64,000 nt of DNA from CANHEE01 sp043777755 (lineage in GTDB: Bacteria > Bacteroidota > Bacteroidia > Chitinophagales > Saprospiraceae). Shown in pieces: positions 8,411-16,206 of the stretch. The first letter of the stretch is position 1. Every line of letters starts with the position of its first letter. The stretch spans positions 9,294 through 73,293 of the forward strand of contig JAYWHK010000074.1 in NCBI GenBank assembly GCA_043777755.1, given 5' to 3'. The translations under genes were made by a program, and so were the position numbers. Under the pieces are notes generated by a model, which did no database searches, was not told where the DNA came from, and saw nothing but the letters and a program-made list of their open reading frames with translations.

Positions 8411-9693
8411 AGAATCGTAAATCCGTTTGGTAATATCGCTCCTTTTTTGACCACAACAATGCCATCTTTGACAGCGTAAAGCGGATGATCGGTATTGTCT
8501 AAATGATTGCCTCCTACAATGCGAACATCATTTCCGATACGACAATTTTTATCAATAATCGCATTCGTAATATAGCAACGGTGTCCAATACCAAGCAATG
8601 GCGTATTGTTGTTGGTTGCATTTTGCATTTCTTCTAAAGATTCATAATAATCACTACCCATGATGTAGGTCTGAGCGATGGTCGTCGCTGTTCCGATTCG
8701 AGAACGAATTCCCACTACACTATGTTCAATCCTTGATGCCAAAATAATACAACCTTCTGCGATGAGTGCTTTTTCAAAAGTTGTACCACTGATTTTGGTT
8801 GGTGGCAACATTCGAGAACGTGTATAAATTGCTTTTTCATTGTCAAAAAGATTGAATGGCGGAATATCCAAGGTCAATGCCAAGTTGGCTTCATAGAAAG
8901 AATAAATATTTCCAATGTCTGTCCAGTAGCCTTCGTATTGGTAGCTGGTCAAAACTCTTTTGCCAACATTGACAGGTATAATTTCTTTTCCAAAATCTGT
9001 TGCGTCTTTCATTTCATTGCGCAACAAATTGAACAACAAGTCTTTATTAAAAATATAAATACCCATTGACGCTAAATAATTGCGCCCTTCATGCTGCATA
9101 CGCTCACCAGTATCGCTTGTCCAATCTGATAAAATTTCTTTATTTGGTTTTTCGATAAAAGAAGTAATGTTGCCATTATCATCTGCTTTCAAAATGCCAA
9201 ATTCAGGCGCATCTCTGTCACCTACAGGAATCGTAGCAATAGAAATATCCGCACCTTTTGCGATATGATTTTCCATCATTAGGCGGAAATCCATTTGATA
9301 AAGTTGGTCGCCAGAAAGAATCAAAACATACTCAAAATCGTGTGTTTCTAAGTGATGTAAGATTTGGCGAACCGCATCGGCAGTGCCTTGAAACCAAGTT
9401 GGATTGTCAGGTGTTTGTTCGGCAGCCAAAATATCCACAAAAGCCTTGCTGAATGAGCTGAATTGATAAGTATTTTTGATGTGTTTGTTCAACGAAGCAG
9501 AATTGAACTGCGTAAGGACAAACATTCTAAAAATCTCCGAGTTCATACAATTTGAAATCGGAATATCCACCAAACGGTATTTTCCAGCGATTGGTACGGC
9601 TGGTTTTGAACGGGTAGCGGTCAAGGGCGAAAGGCGAGAGCCTGCGCCACCACCTAAAATTACAGCAACGGTTTTTTTGCTAATGTCTATCAT
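8407..9693 (-). CDS. glgC: Glucose-1-phosphate adenylyltransferase (ADP-glucose pyrophosphorylase)
   Basis: 428 aa, the usual length. It makes ADP-glucose from ATP and glucose-1-phosphate, the committed step of glycogen synthesis. The N-terminal nucleotidyltransferase signature GGGAGSRLSPLT...KPAVPIAGKYRL lies at about residues 14-40. Further motifs are WFQGTADAVRQ, LILSGDQLYQMD, the IEKP glucose-1-phosphate loop, and EGYWTDIGNI. The C-terminal left-handed beta-helix (residues about 290-428) has hexapeptide turns such as AEGCIILASRIEHSVVGI. The overall wording resembles the plant/cyanobacterial type. A consensus promoter lies at 9774-9804, giving a leader of about 70 nt. No other glycogen gene is adjacent. 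Confidence 0.97.
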   Translation of the reverse strand: MIDISKKTVAVILGGGAGSRLSPLTATRSKPAVPIAGKYRLVDIPISNCMNSEIFRMFVLTQFNSASLNKHIKNTYQFSSFSKAFVDILAAEQTPDNPTWFQGTADAVRQILHHLETHDFEYVLILSGDQLYQMDFRLMMENHIAKGADISIATIPVGDRDAPEFGILKADDNGNITSFIEKPNKEILSDWTSDTGERMQHEGRNYLASMGIYIFNKDLLFNLLRNEMKDATDFGKEIIPVNVGKRVLTSYQYEGYWTDIGNIYSFYEANLALTLDIPPFNLFDNEKAIYTRSRMLPPTKISGTTFEKALIAEGCIILASRIEHSVVGIRSRIGTATTIAQTYIMGSDYYESLEEMQNATNNNTPLLGIGHRCYITNAIIDKNCRIGNDVRIVGGNHLDNTDHPLYAVKDGIVVVKKGAILPNGFTIL

Positions 9694-9773
9694 AAAGTCT
9701 GTGGTTTGGTTTAAAATGGTTTTATATTTTTAGGCTTTTATATTTTTACAAATAAAAATTTGATGAATTAGGA

Positions 9774-9804
9774 CAAAGATAGTAAATAATTTTAAAATAT
9801 CAAA
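9774..9804 (-). promoter_or_regulatory. Promoter of glgC
   Basis: On the minus strand, TTTG (9804-9801) and TATCTTTG (9781-9774) are spaced by about 19 bp, a good match to the Bacteroidota consensus. It lies about 80 bp upstream of the glgC ATG. Confidence 0.7.
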
Positions 9805-9892
9805 TGTGGACAAAAATGATTGAAATGTTTTTTTTTGACAAACCAACCATATCCCAATTAAACACCCTAACCTTTTTATGATTTGAGAAATA

Positions 9893-10858
9893 CTACCAAA
9901 TTTTTTCCGCTTTCAAATAATGTTGCACATAATCTTTGATGCCTTCTTCTAAGGAATAAAAAGGCGTATCATAACCAACACTTTTGAGTTTGTTCATGTT
10001 TGCTTCTGTAAAATATTGGTATGTACCTCGAATATCTTGTGGAGTGTCTATAAAACCAATTGTTGGTTCGAGGTTTAAGGCATAAAAAGTGTTTTTTGCC
10101 AAATCTAAAAAAGTACGGGCTTCGCCAGTGCCAAGGTTGTAAATACCACTTTCGGGTTGATTTTTCATTAAAAAATAAATAACATTCACAACATCTTTGA
10201 CATAAATAAAATCACGGGATTGTTCGCCGTCGTTAAAATCTGGACGATGAGAACGGAACAATTGCATTGCACCAGTTGCTTTTATTTTACGGGCAGTGTG
10301 AAAAATCACCGAAGCCATACGGTCTTTGTGGTACTCATTTGGGCCATAAACGTTAAAGAATTTCAGCCCTGCCCAAAATGGTGGTTTTTCTGTTTGTTCT
10401 AATGCCCATAAGTCAAAATCATTTTTAGAATCGCCATAAGGATTCAAGGGTTTCAACTGCGACACAATATCGTGGCGGTCTTCATAACCCAATTCACCCA
10501 AACCATAAGTGGCTGCACTAGAAGCATAAATCAGTGGAATCTGATAGCTTGCGCAAAATGCCCAAACCATTTTTGAAAAATCAACATTGAGCAAGTCAAA
10601 TATATTTTTATCCTTTTCGGTCGTATCTGTTCTTGCACCAAGATGAACCACAACACTAATTTTATTGCTATTTTCTTTGAAAAAATCAAGTAAATGACTT
10701 CTATCTACTGTTTGAATGAAATTTTTAGAAGCATAATTTTGCACTTTATCAGTCCGTGAAAAATCATCAACAATCACCACATCGTCGTGACCATTGTCAT
10801 TCAAAAAACGGAGCATACAACTCCCGATAAACCCTGCTGCACCCGTTAAAACAATCAT
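9893..10858 (-). CDS. hldD: ADP-L-glycero-D-manno-heptose 6-epimerase
   Basis: 321 aa extended SDR-family enzyme that epimerises ADP-D-glycero-D-manno-heptose to the L-glycero form used in the LPS inner core. It has an N-terminal Rossmann motif TGAAGFIGS (residues 5-13), DDFSRTDK, the active-site pair Y141-x3-K145 in NPYGDSK, the YASSAATYG strand supplying the catalytic Ser near 113, FFNVYGPNEYHKDRMASV, and the family-typical GEQSRDFIYVKDVV. These distinguish it from generic GalE-type epimerases. The gene is monocistronic as far as can be seen. It is divergent from the lipoprotein gene at 11027, with the two promoter regions interleaved. Confidence 0.95.
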   Translation of the reverse strand: MIVLTGAAGFIGSCMLRFLNDNGHDDVVIVDDFSRTDKVQNYASKNFIQTVDRSHLLDFFKENSNKISVVVHLGARTDTTEKDKNIFDLLNVDFSKMVWAFCASYQIPLIYASSAATYGLGELGYEDRHDIVSQLKPLNPYGDSKNDFDLWALEQTEKPPFWAGLKFFNVYGPNEYHKDRMASVIFHTARKIKATGAMQLFRSHRPDFNDGEQSRDFIYVKDVVNVIYFLMKNQPESGIYNLGTGEARTFLDLAKNTFYALNLEPTIGFIDTPQDIRGTYQYFTEANMNKLKSVGYDTPFYSLEEGIKDYVQHYLKAEKIW

Positions 10859-10906
10859 GTATAATTAAAATATCGTTAATTTTATAAAAAATAGTTAAGA
10901 AATGCC

Positions 10907-10935
10907 TTGATATTATAGATAAAGCATTACTTTTG
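10907..10935 (+). promoter_or_regulatory. Promoter of the 11027-11581 lipoprotein gene
   Basis: TTG at 10907-10909 and TACTTTTG at 10928-10935 are spaced by 18 bp. The leader would be about 85 nt. Confidence 0.5.
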
Positions 10936-10959
10936 TGACGTAAAGATAATTTTACCGTC

Positions 10960-10968
10960 GCAAAGGTA
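10960..10968 (-). promoter_or_regulatory. Promoter -7 element of hldD
   Basis: The minus strand reads TACCTTTGC, an exact match to TAnnTTTGC. No clear TTTG is seen at -33. It lies about 100 bp upstream of the hldD ATG and downstream (plus sense) of the divergent lipoprotein promoter, so the two transcripts overlap head-on at their 5' ends. Confidence 0.5.
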
Positions 10969-11026
10969 AGATTATTTATTAATAGAAAATTTTATTTTAT
11001 TACCAAAAAAAATTCATAGAATTATC

Positions 11027-11581
11027 ATGAAAAGAACGTTATTCGCTGCAATCGCAGCTTTCGGTTTAATGTCTTCACTTTATTTAGTTTCTTGTGGCGA
11101 AGTTGATCCTTGTAAGGACAAAGACTTTGGTGTACACGGTACTTGTGTTGATGGTATTGCAGTATGTAACGCTGGTTACGAAGTAGATCCAGGAAATGGT
11201 CGTTGTGATGTTATTACAAGCACGCTTTGGTTGGGTGATTTCACAGGTGAAGATTTTGACACAAAAGGAACTTCTGTTACAGGAAAATATGTTTCTAAAA
11301 TCCAAGCAATTGCTGGTGCTGGTAACGAGAACAAAGTAAGTATTCAAGATTTGGGTTTTTACGAATGTAAAAATACTACAACTGGTGCTATTCTTCCTTA
11401 TTTTGTAGAAGGAACAGTAAAAGGTGACTCTATCAAAATTGATTACAAAACTTGTAACAATACTTTCAAAGGTGCTGGTTATTTTAATAGAACTGCAAAA
11501 ACAGTAACTATCAATTATACTGCAACTTATGGCACTCCTGCTAAAACAGATGTGAGCAAAGCTGTTTTGACTAAGAAATAA
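11027..11581 (+). CDS. Lipoprotein with an EGF-like Cys motif
   Basis: 184 aa. Lipoprotein signal with hydrophobic residues 5-20 and the lipobox YLVSC (Cys23). Directly after the anchor is a short Cys-rich EGF-like stretch (CKDKDFGVHGTCVDG...CNAGYEVDPGNGRC). A beta-rich domain of about 120 aa follows, with pairs such as ECKNTTTGAI and YKTCNNTFKGAGY. It is probably held in the outer membrane (inference). There is no T9SS domain and no known enzymatic motif. A strong terminator follows. Confidence 0.88.
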   Translation: MKRTLFAAIAAFGLMSSLYLVSCGEVDPCKDKDFGVHGTCVDGIAVCNAGYEVDPGNGRCDVITSTLWLGDFTGEDFDTKGTSVTGKYVSKIQAIAGAGNENKVSIQDLGFYECKNTTTGAILPYFVEGTVKGDSIKIDYKTCNNTFKGAGYFNRTAKTVTINYTATYGTPAKTDVSKAVLTKK

Positions 11582-11600
11582 TCAAAATATTGTTTTAATA

Positions 11601-11644
11601 AAAAAAGCCTCGTTATAATGTAAAAATTATAGCGAGGCTTTTTT
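11601..11644 (+). terminator. Rho-independent terminator
   Basis: AAAAAAGCCTCGTTATAA pairs with TTATAGCGAGGCTTTTTT around a loop of about 8 nt and ends in a T-run, 20 bp after the 11027-11581 gene. The A-rich left arm would also let it serve the minus strand gene ending at 11667. Confidence 0.85.
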
Positions 11645-11666
11645 GTATTAAATATTTTGAGAAATT

Positions 11667-12149
11667 TTAATTATTTCTTCTACGACCAGTTGTTTGCGTT
11701 TCTTGTGTATTGGCAGCTGGATTTGCTTGGCGACCAGTTGTTTGCGTTTCAGGTGCGTTTGCAGCAGGGTCTTTACGACGACCAGTTGTTTCTTCTGCAT
11801 TTTTAGGGGCTGTTGGCGTTGCAGGCTTCACTGTTGGAGCTGGTGCAGGTTTCACTGGAGCTTTTTTCGTAGGAACAGCTTTTTTTACAGGTGCTTTTGT
11901 GATTCCTTTCTTAACAGGAACAGCCGCAGCTTCTGCCATTTTAGCTTCTGCCAAACCAATTGCTTTTTGAACAGCCATTGCTTTACATTCTGCACGTTTG
12001 TTGTTTTCAAAAGAAACTACATTTTCAGATACTGCCGCATCAATGGCTTTCATTTGCTCATCAAGCGTGATTTTGTTGCCACCAAAAGCCGATAATAGTA
12101 CGAATCCGCCTACGGCAACACTTGCGATTGCGATATTTTTTAAATTCAT
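11667..12149 (-). CDS. Small exported protein with Pro/Lys/Ala-rich, repetitive C-terminus
   Basis: 160 aa. The N-terminus NLKNIAIASVAVGGFVLLSAFGG is a signal peptide or single membrane anchor. Residues about 30-75 form a charged helix containing one Cys (KRAECKAM). Then comes a low-complexity basic Lys/Pro/Ala segment, then 16-residue repeats with the phrase ETQTTGRxxNPAAN (two full units plus a partial one, encoded by 48-bp direct repeats at 11683-11795). No recognised domain. The helix-with-Cys layout resembles the small lipoprotein encoded just upstream at 12417-12656. A role in the envelope is inferred only from the signal. Confidence 0.8.
   Translation of the reverse strand: MNLKNIAIASVAVGGFVLLSAFGGNKITLDEQMKAIDAAVSENVVSFENNKRAECKAMAVQKAIGLAEAKMAEAAAVPVKKGITKAPVKKAVPTKKAPVKPAPAPTVKPATPTAPKNAEETTGRRKDPAANAPETQTTGRQANPAANTQETQTTGRRRNN
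11683..11795 (-). repeat. 48-bp in-frame direct repeat
   Basis: Units at 11683-11730 and 11731-11778 plus a partial third all begin CGACCAGTTGTTT (plus-strand sense). The unit is a multiple of three, so copy-number changes would lengthen or shorten the C-terminus without frameshift. Confidence 0.7.
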
Positions 12150-12416
12150 TGTGTTTAATTTAATTTTAAATTCAGGGTTCTAAATTCTATATTCAAGAAT
12201 CGAAACACGAAATTTTAGGTTTTTTAATCTTTTTTAATTCTAAATTTCTAAAACTTAGCGTATTTTATTTAATCACGAATTTTATCTAATTAAGCAAATT
12301 TTCACTAATCGTAACTTAACAATTAAATCTAATTTCACTAATTTTATTAAAACTTCGTTTTAATCTCACATAAGACTAAGTTTTTACTTTAATTATTAAT
12401 TATTAATTAATAAAAA

Positions 12417-12656
12417 TTACTTTGCTACAGCGTTTGCTGTCAAGATAGAATCTACTGCGGCATTGGTCAATGCTTCCATATTTGCAGTACATTCTTGGTC
12501 TAACTTAGCTTCCGCTTCTTTAGTTTTTGCGGCAGTTGCTTCTGCTACTTTTTTAGTGATTTCAGCTTCTGTCAACAACTTTGGTTCGTTGCTACAAGAA
12601 GCAAAAAGGAATGATGCGCTCACTCCTAAAGCAAATATTAACTTTAAGTGCTTCAT
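12417..12656 (-). CDS. Small helical lipoprotein, 79 aa
   Basis: The lipoprotein signal ends in LFASC (Cys21). The mature part (58 aa) is a single amphipathic, Ala/Lys/Glu/Thr-rich helix (EAEITKKVAEATAAKTKEAEAK) with one further Cys in DQECTANM. Size and composition recall short murein- or outer-membrane-anchored helical lipoproteins, but I do not recognise the family. A TATTTTTGC promoter element lies about 70 bp upstream on the same strand. Confidence 0.8.
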   Translation of the reverse strand: MKHLKLIFALGVSASFLFASCSNEPKLLTEAEITKKVAEATAAKTKEAEAKLDQECTANMEALTNAAVDSILTANAVAK

Positions 12657-12724
12657 AATTATAGGATTTTGATTTTATAAAATAAGCCTAAGACTTATTT
12701 TTTGATGAAATAAACAAATAAAAC

Positions 12725-12733
12725 GCAAAAATA
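12725..12733 (-). promoter_or_regulatory. Promoter -7 element of the 12417-12656 gene
   Basis: The minus strand reads TATTTTTGC, a TAnnTTTGC match. No convincing -33 TTTG at 20 bp. Confidence 0.4.
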
Positions 12734-12823
12734 TAAAATTTATGTTATATTAGATAAAAATAAACGTTCAAATACTTGATAAAATTCTGTTAAATTACTT
12801 TTTCTTTTGCAAAATACAACTAT

Positions 12824-13678
12824 TTAAGTTTTTTGATGTATGTACAAACCACTGATAACCAGTATTGTACCTGCTATTGTAAAAATAGTGATTGGTTCTC
12901 CAACAAAAATATTGGCATAAATAAATCCAAAAATTGGGCAAGTGAACAACCAAAAAGATGCTTTTACAGCATCTATACTCAATAAATTAAGCCAAAACTG
13001 TACCGCTATTATGGTCACGATAATGACCAGCCACAAAACGGATAGGCAAAATTGAGTTGTATAAACTGTTGTGCTAATCTCATTGAACAAAAATGTTATC
13101 GGCAACATACAAATTGCACCAAAAAAAATCTGCCAAGCGTTGATGCTGAGTTTTGGCAATGTCCACGTTTGGCTGGTGTAATAAACCGTTCCGATAGAAT
13201 AACACAGCATACTTGCCCCTAAAAATAACATTCCTTCCAATGAAATATAGGCATTTCGGAGCAAAGGGAAAGTAGCAACAATAATACCTAACGTACCCAG
13301 AAATAAACCTATCCAAGTATTTTTAGAAATTTCTTTTTTCAAAAAAATAGAAGACAAAATGCTGATTAATACTGGATTAATCGCCAGCGTGAGCGTACTA
13401 ATTCCTGCCGAAGCACCTTTTAGTCCATAAATGAACAAAGACATATATAAGGTATTGTTAAGTACGCCGTATATCAAAAGGGATTTCCATTCGTTACCTT
13501 TCGGAAAAGCCGCACGCTGAATACCATGAACAATCAATAAAAGTAAAAATGCTGCTATCATAAAGCGCAAATTGGTCATCCATAAAGGTGGCTGATTGCC
13601 TTCTAAGCCAAATTTGTTCACCACGCTTGCTGATGCCCAAAGCGAAGCGAAGCCCAATCCTAATAAAAATCTTTTCAT
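12824..13678 (-). CDS. DMT-superfamily transporter (EamA family)
   Basis: 284 aa from the ATG at 13678 (MKRFLLGLGFASLWASASV). The frame is open to an ATG at 13705, but that codon overlaps the TACCTTTGC promoter element, so the shorter form is preferred. About ten hydrophobic segments are arranged as two EamA repeats. The first has FASLWASASVVNKFG, PLWMTNLRFMIAAFLLL and NPVLISILSSIFLKKEIS; the second ends PIFGFIYANIFVGEPIT. These proteins export or import small metabolites across the inner membrane. The substrate is not predictable. It is divergent from the sigma factor gene. Confidence 0.9.
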   Translation of the reverse strand: MKRFLLGLGFASLWASASVVNKFGLEGNQPPLWMTNLRFMIAAFLLLLIVHGIQRAAFPKGNEWKSLLIYGVLNNTLYMSLFIYGLKGASAGISTLTLAINPVLISILSSIFLKKEISKNTWIGLFLGTLGIIVATFPLLRNAYISLEGMLFLGASMLCYSIGTVYYTSQTWTLPKLSINAWQIFFGAICMLPITFLFNEISTTVYTTQFCLSVLWLVIIVTIIAVQFWLNLLSIDAVKASFWLFTCPIFGFIYANIFVGEPITIFTIAGTILVISGLYIHQKT

Positions 13679-13701
13679 ACAAAATACGGTTTGTTTAAGC
13701 T

Positions 13702-13733
13702 GCAAAGGTACAAATTTTTTGAAAAATAATCAA
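13702..13733 (-). promoter_or_regulatory. Promoter of the DMT transporter gene
   Basis: The minus strand reads TACCTTTGC at 13710-13702 with TTG about 20 bp upstream (13733-13731). It decides the start codon, since the longer ORF would begin inside the promoter. Confidence 0.6.
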
Positions 13734-13875
13734 TTTTCATTTTTTTCTGAAAATTTAATAAATTTTACAATACTATGATTTTTGTATAAAATACTGATTA
13801 TCAATTATTTGTATTTTATTTAAGTATGAATTTACGTTTTCATACCTATTTTTAGTATAAAATAGTTAAACAGAA

Positions 13876-13907
13876 TTTGGATATTGTTTAATATCATTGT
13901 ATCTTTG
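13876..13907 (+). promoter_or_regulatory. Promoter of the sigma factor gene
   Basis: TTTG at 13876-13879 and TATCTTTG at 13900-13907 are spaced by 20 bp. It is a full consensus match, with a leader of about 50 nt before the ATG at 13962. Confidence 0.75.
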
Positions 13908-13961
13908 ACCTATAAAAGATTAAACAAAATATAAATACTCTACTATTCAATCATATATATC

Positions 13962-14531
13962 ATGTCAAGTATAGAATTTCACTTCCGATTAGACCAATTA
14001 GCAAGCATATTAAATGGCTTTGCTTACAACCTAACCAAAAATGTTGAAGATGCAAAAGATTTGCAACAAGAAACAGCATTTAGAGCTTTGGTGAACCGTG
14101 ATAAGTTCTCGCAAGGAACAAACTTCAAAGCGTGGATTTTTACGATTATGAAAAATATTTTCATTAATAATTATCGTAAAAAGGTAAAAGCAAATACCAT
14201 TTTTGACAGTACTGACAACCAATATTTCATCAATTCGGGTACAAATGTAGTCCGCAATGCAGCGGAATCTGACATTATGATGCAAGAATTAACTCAAATG
14301 GTTACGAATTTAGATGACAGCATCAAAATTCCGTTTGTGATGCACTACGAAGGATTCAAATACCAAGAGATTGCAGAGCAACTTGACTTGCCTTTGGGAA
14401 CAGTCAAAAGCCGTATTTTCTTCGCCCGCAAAGAGTTGAAAACAAAAGTAAATAAGCGTTACGATGGTATTGGCAGTGCTTATGAGCGCAAATCAAAATA
14501 CGACAGTATGAGAATGGCAGCTGCCGAATAA
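13962..14531 (+). CDS. ECF-type RNA polymerase sigma factor
   Basis: 189 aa. Sigma region 2 (about residues 12-80) contains GFAYNLTKNVEDAKDLQQETAFRAL and FKAWIFTIMKNIFINNYRK. A linker of about 30 aa follows. Region 4 (about 110-165) has the helix-turn-helix FKYQEIAEQLDLPLGTVKSRIFFARKEL. A short basic tail follows. No anti-sigma or SusC/SusD-type TonB receptor lies next to it, so it is a stand-alone ECF factor. Its own promoter is of the housekeeping type rather than autoregulatory in appearance. The regulon is unknown. Confidence 0.95.
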   Translation: MSSIEFHFRLDQLASILNGFAYNLTKNVEDAKDLQQETAFRALVNRDKFSQGTNFKAWIFTIMKNIFINNYRKKVKANTIFDSTDNQYFINSGTNVVRNAAESDIMMQELTQMVTNLDDSIKIPFVMHYEGFKYQEIAEQLDLPLGTVKSRIFFARKELKTKVNKRYDGIGSAYERKSKYDSMRMAAAE

Positions 14532-14561
14532 GATATTATTACAATAGGGTTTTATATAAAA

Positions 14562-14596
14562 GTGAGTGTGTTTCAATGAAATACACTCGCTTTTTT
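14562..14596 (+). terminator. Rho-independent terminator
   Basis: GTGAGTGTGTTTC and GAAATACACTCGC pair around a short loop and are followed by TTTTTT. It lies 30 bp after the sigma factor stop codon. Confidence 0.8.
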
Positions 14597-14640
14597 GTTT
14601 TTTATTACAATTTCAGGCTTTAAAGTGCGTTTATTTGTAA

Positions 14641-14791
14641 TTGTTTAGCGTCGAAAAAAATCGAAGATTTTTTATTTTTACCACGGAGAAACGGAGGTCA
14701 CGGAGGCAAAAAAATTAGCCTTAGGCTAATTTTTTGCCAAACTCTGTGTTCTCCACCTCTCCGTGGTAAAAATTGCAAAAGTGGTAAACAG
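14641..14791 (-). repeat. Interspersed hairpin repeat, family A, copy 2 (reverse orientation)
   Basis: The core at 14681-14766 runs from CCACGGAGAAACGGAGG to CCACCTCTCCGTGG with an AAAAATTAGCC-TTAG-GGCTAATTTTT-like tip. Outer flanks (TTTAGCGTCGAAAAAAATCG and GCAAAAGTGGTAAACAG) are the complement of those around the copy at 45079-45234. Confidence 0.8.
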
Positions 14792-14829
14792 TTATGTTTA
14801 TTTTATGAAATAACTCAAAATTTTACGTT

Positions 14830-15570
14830 ATGCTTTTTAAAAGAAAAACAATTCTATCTTACTTGAAAAACTTTTATTTTTTGGCACTTTTCTTTCCTGT
14901 TTTTTCAAAAGCACAAAAAATAGAACACGTTTATTTATTGCATGGTTTGGCAGCCGATTCAAGATTATTTGATTCGCTTGTGTTAGACCATTCTTTCCAA
15001 GTTCACAAAATCAATCTTCCCGTTCCTTTCAAAAACGAAACGATGCCAAGTTATGCACAACGCATCGCTCTTATGATAGATACGACACAATCTTTTGCGC
15101 TTGTTGGTGTGTCTTTGGGTGGCATGGTGAGTACGGAATTGTCTGAGATTTTACCTGCAAAAAAGGTAATTTTGATAGCAAGTGCAGGCTGTCGAGGAGA
15201 ATTACCTAAGCGATTTCAGCGAATGAAAAATTTTCCTATTTATAAAATTGTACCAGGTTTTTTTATGAAATGGAGTTCATTCGTAGCACAACCTTTGGTC
15301 GAGCGTGACCGATACAAGCAACGAAAAACTTTTAACCGAATGTTGCGTGATAAAAATCCACGTTTTTTAAAACAAGCTACTCGTTTGATTATGACTTGGG
15401 AACGTAGCGAAAAACCGAAAAATCTGTACCATATTCATGGCACAAGTGACAACACCATTTTTTATAAAAATGTAAAAGCCGATTATACAGTTTCAAAAGG
15501 AACGCATTTTATGGTTTTGACCGAAGGGAAAACTGTTAGCAAAATAGTGAATGATGTTTTGAAAAATTAA
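14830..15570 (+). CDS. Exported alpha/beta-hydrolase
   Basis: 246 aa with an N-terminal signal/anchor (residues about 10-30, ending FSKAQ). The fold markers are present: HGLAADSRLF after the first strand (oxyanion region), the nucleophile elbow GVSLGG with Ser as nucleophile, the acid in HGTSDNTIF and the catalytic His in KGTHFMV near the C-terminus. This makes it a complete catalytic triad. The substrate is unknown; esterase or lipase activity is likely. It starts directly after the family A repeat and has no operon partner. Confidence 0.88.
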   Translation: MLFKRKTILSYLKNFYFLALFFPVFSKAQKIEHVYLLHGLAADSRLFDSLVLDHSFQVHKINLPVPFKNETMPSYAQRIALMIDTTQSFALVGVSLGGMVSTELSEILPAKKVILIASAGCRGELPKRFQRMKNFPIYKIVPGFFMKWSSFVAQPLVERDRYKQRKTFNRMLRDKNPRFLKQATRLIMTWERSEKPKNLYHIHGTSDNTIFYKNVKADYTVSKGTHFMVLTEGKTVSKIVNDVLKN

Positions 15571-15698
15571 GATTTCTTTATAAAATCGCTTGAAAAATGC
15601 TAAATTGACGTTAAACGGCTTTTGAAATAGATAAAATAAAAAAGAGGAACGTTTTAGGTTCATTAATTTTTTATTTTAAAACCAAATTTTCAAAAATC

Positions 15699-16133
15699 AT
15701 GATTCAAAAATTTGCATTTTTTGCCCTATTCGCTACATTATTCGCTTCTTGTTCTTTGTTTGAAGAACCAACTGCAAGCGAAGTTTTACAAGATAAAGTA
15801 TGGAAGTTGAGCCTCAAGACAGAAAACGGAACAGCCGTTGTTTTGCCAACTTGCACCGCAGATGACAAGTTCACTTATAGCGCAAGTGGCTCTTACGAAC
15901 ACAATTACGGTACAGACAAATGTTTGGCAGACCCAAACACCACAACAGGCAATTGGAGCGTCGAAAACAGTGACCAAACCTTAAAATTGGTAACAACCAT
16001 TTTGGGCATCAGCCGAACAAGCTCTTATACCATCAAGTCTTTCACGAGCAAACAAGTGGTTTTGTCTTACGAAAATACGTCTATCGGTGGCACTACAAAA
16101 ACGATTGAGGAAACGTATATTCCAGTGCAGTAA
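15699..16133 (+). CDS. Lipocalin-like lipoprotein
   Basis: 144 aa with lipobox LFASC (Cys18). The mature part shows the layout of small Bacteroidota lipocalin-like lipoproteins: VLQDKVWKLSLKTENG near the start, a central DDKFTYSASGSYEHN, the TTGNWSVENSDQTLKL turn, and C-terminal strands (SYTIKSFTSKQVVLSYENT). It is presumably outer-membrane attached. The ligand and role are unknown. A bidirectional terminator follows. Confidence 0.85.
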   Translation: MIQKFAFFALFATLFASCSLFEEPTASEVLQDKVWKLSLKTENGTAVVLPTCTADDKFTYSASGSYEHNYGTDKCLADPNTTTGNWSVENSDQTLKLVTTILGISRTSSYTIKSFTSKQVVLSYENTSIGGTTKTIEETYIPVQ

Positions 16134-16145
16134 AATAAATTCATT

Positions 16146-16191
16146 AAAAAAAGACCCTCCGAAAGTTTCTAACTCTTGGAGGGTCTTTTTT
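16146..16191. terminator. Bidirectional rho-independent terminator
   Basis: AAAAAAAGACCCTCC pairs with GGAGGGTCTTTTTT, with a further AAAGTT/AACTCTT stem inside. It separates the convergent lipoprotein (plus, stop at 16133) and CotH (minus, stop at 16207) genes. Confidence 0.85.
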
Positions 16192-16206
16192 ATGCAAAAA
16201 TTTAAT

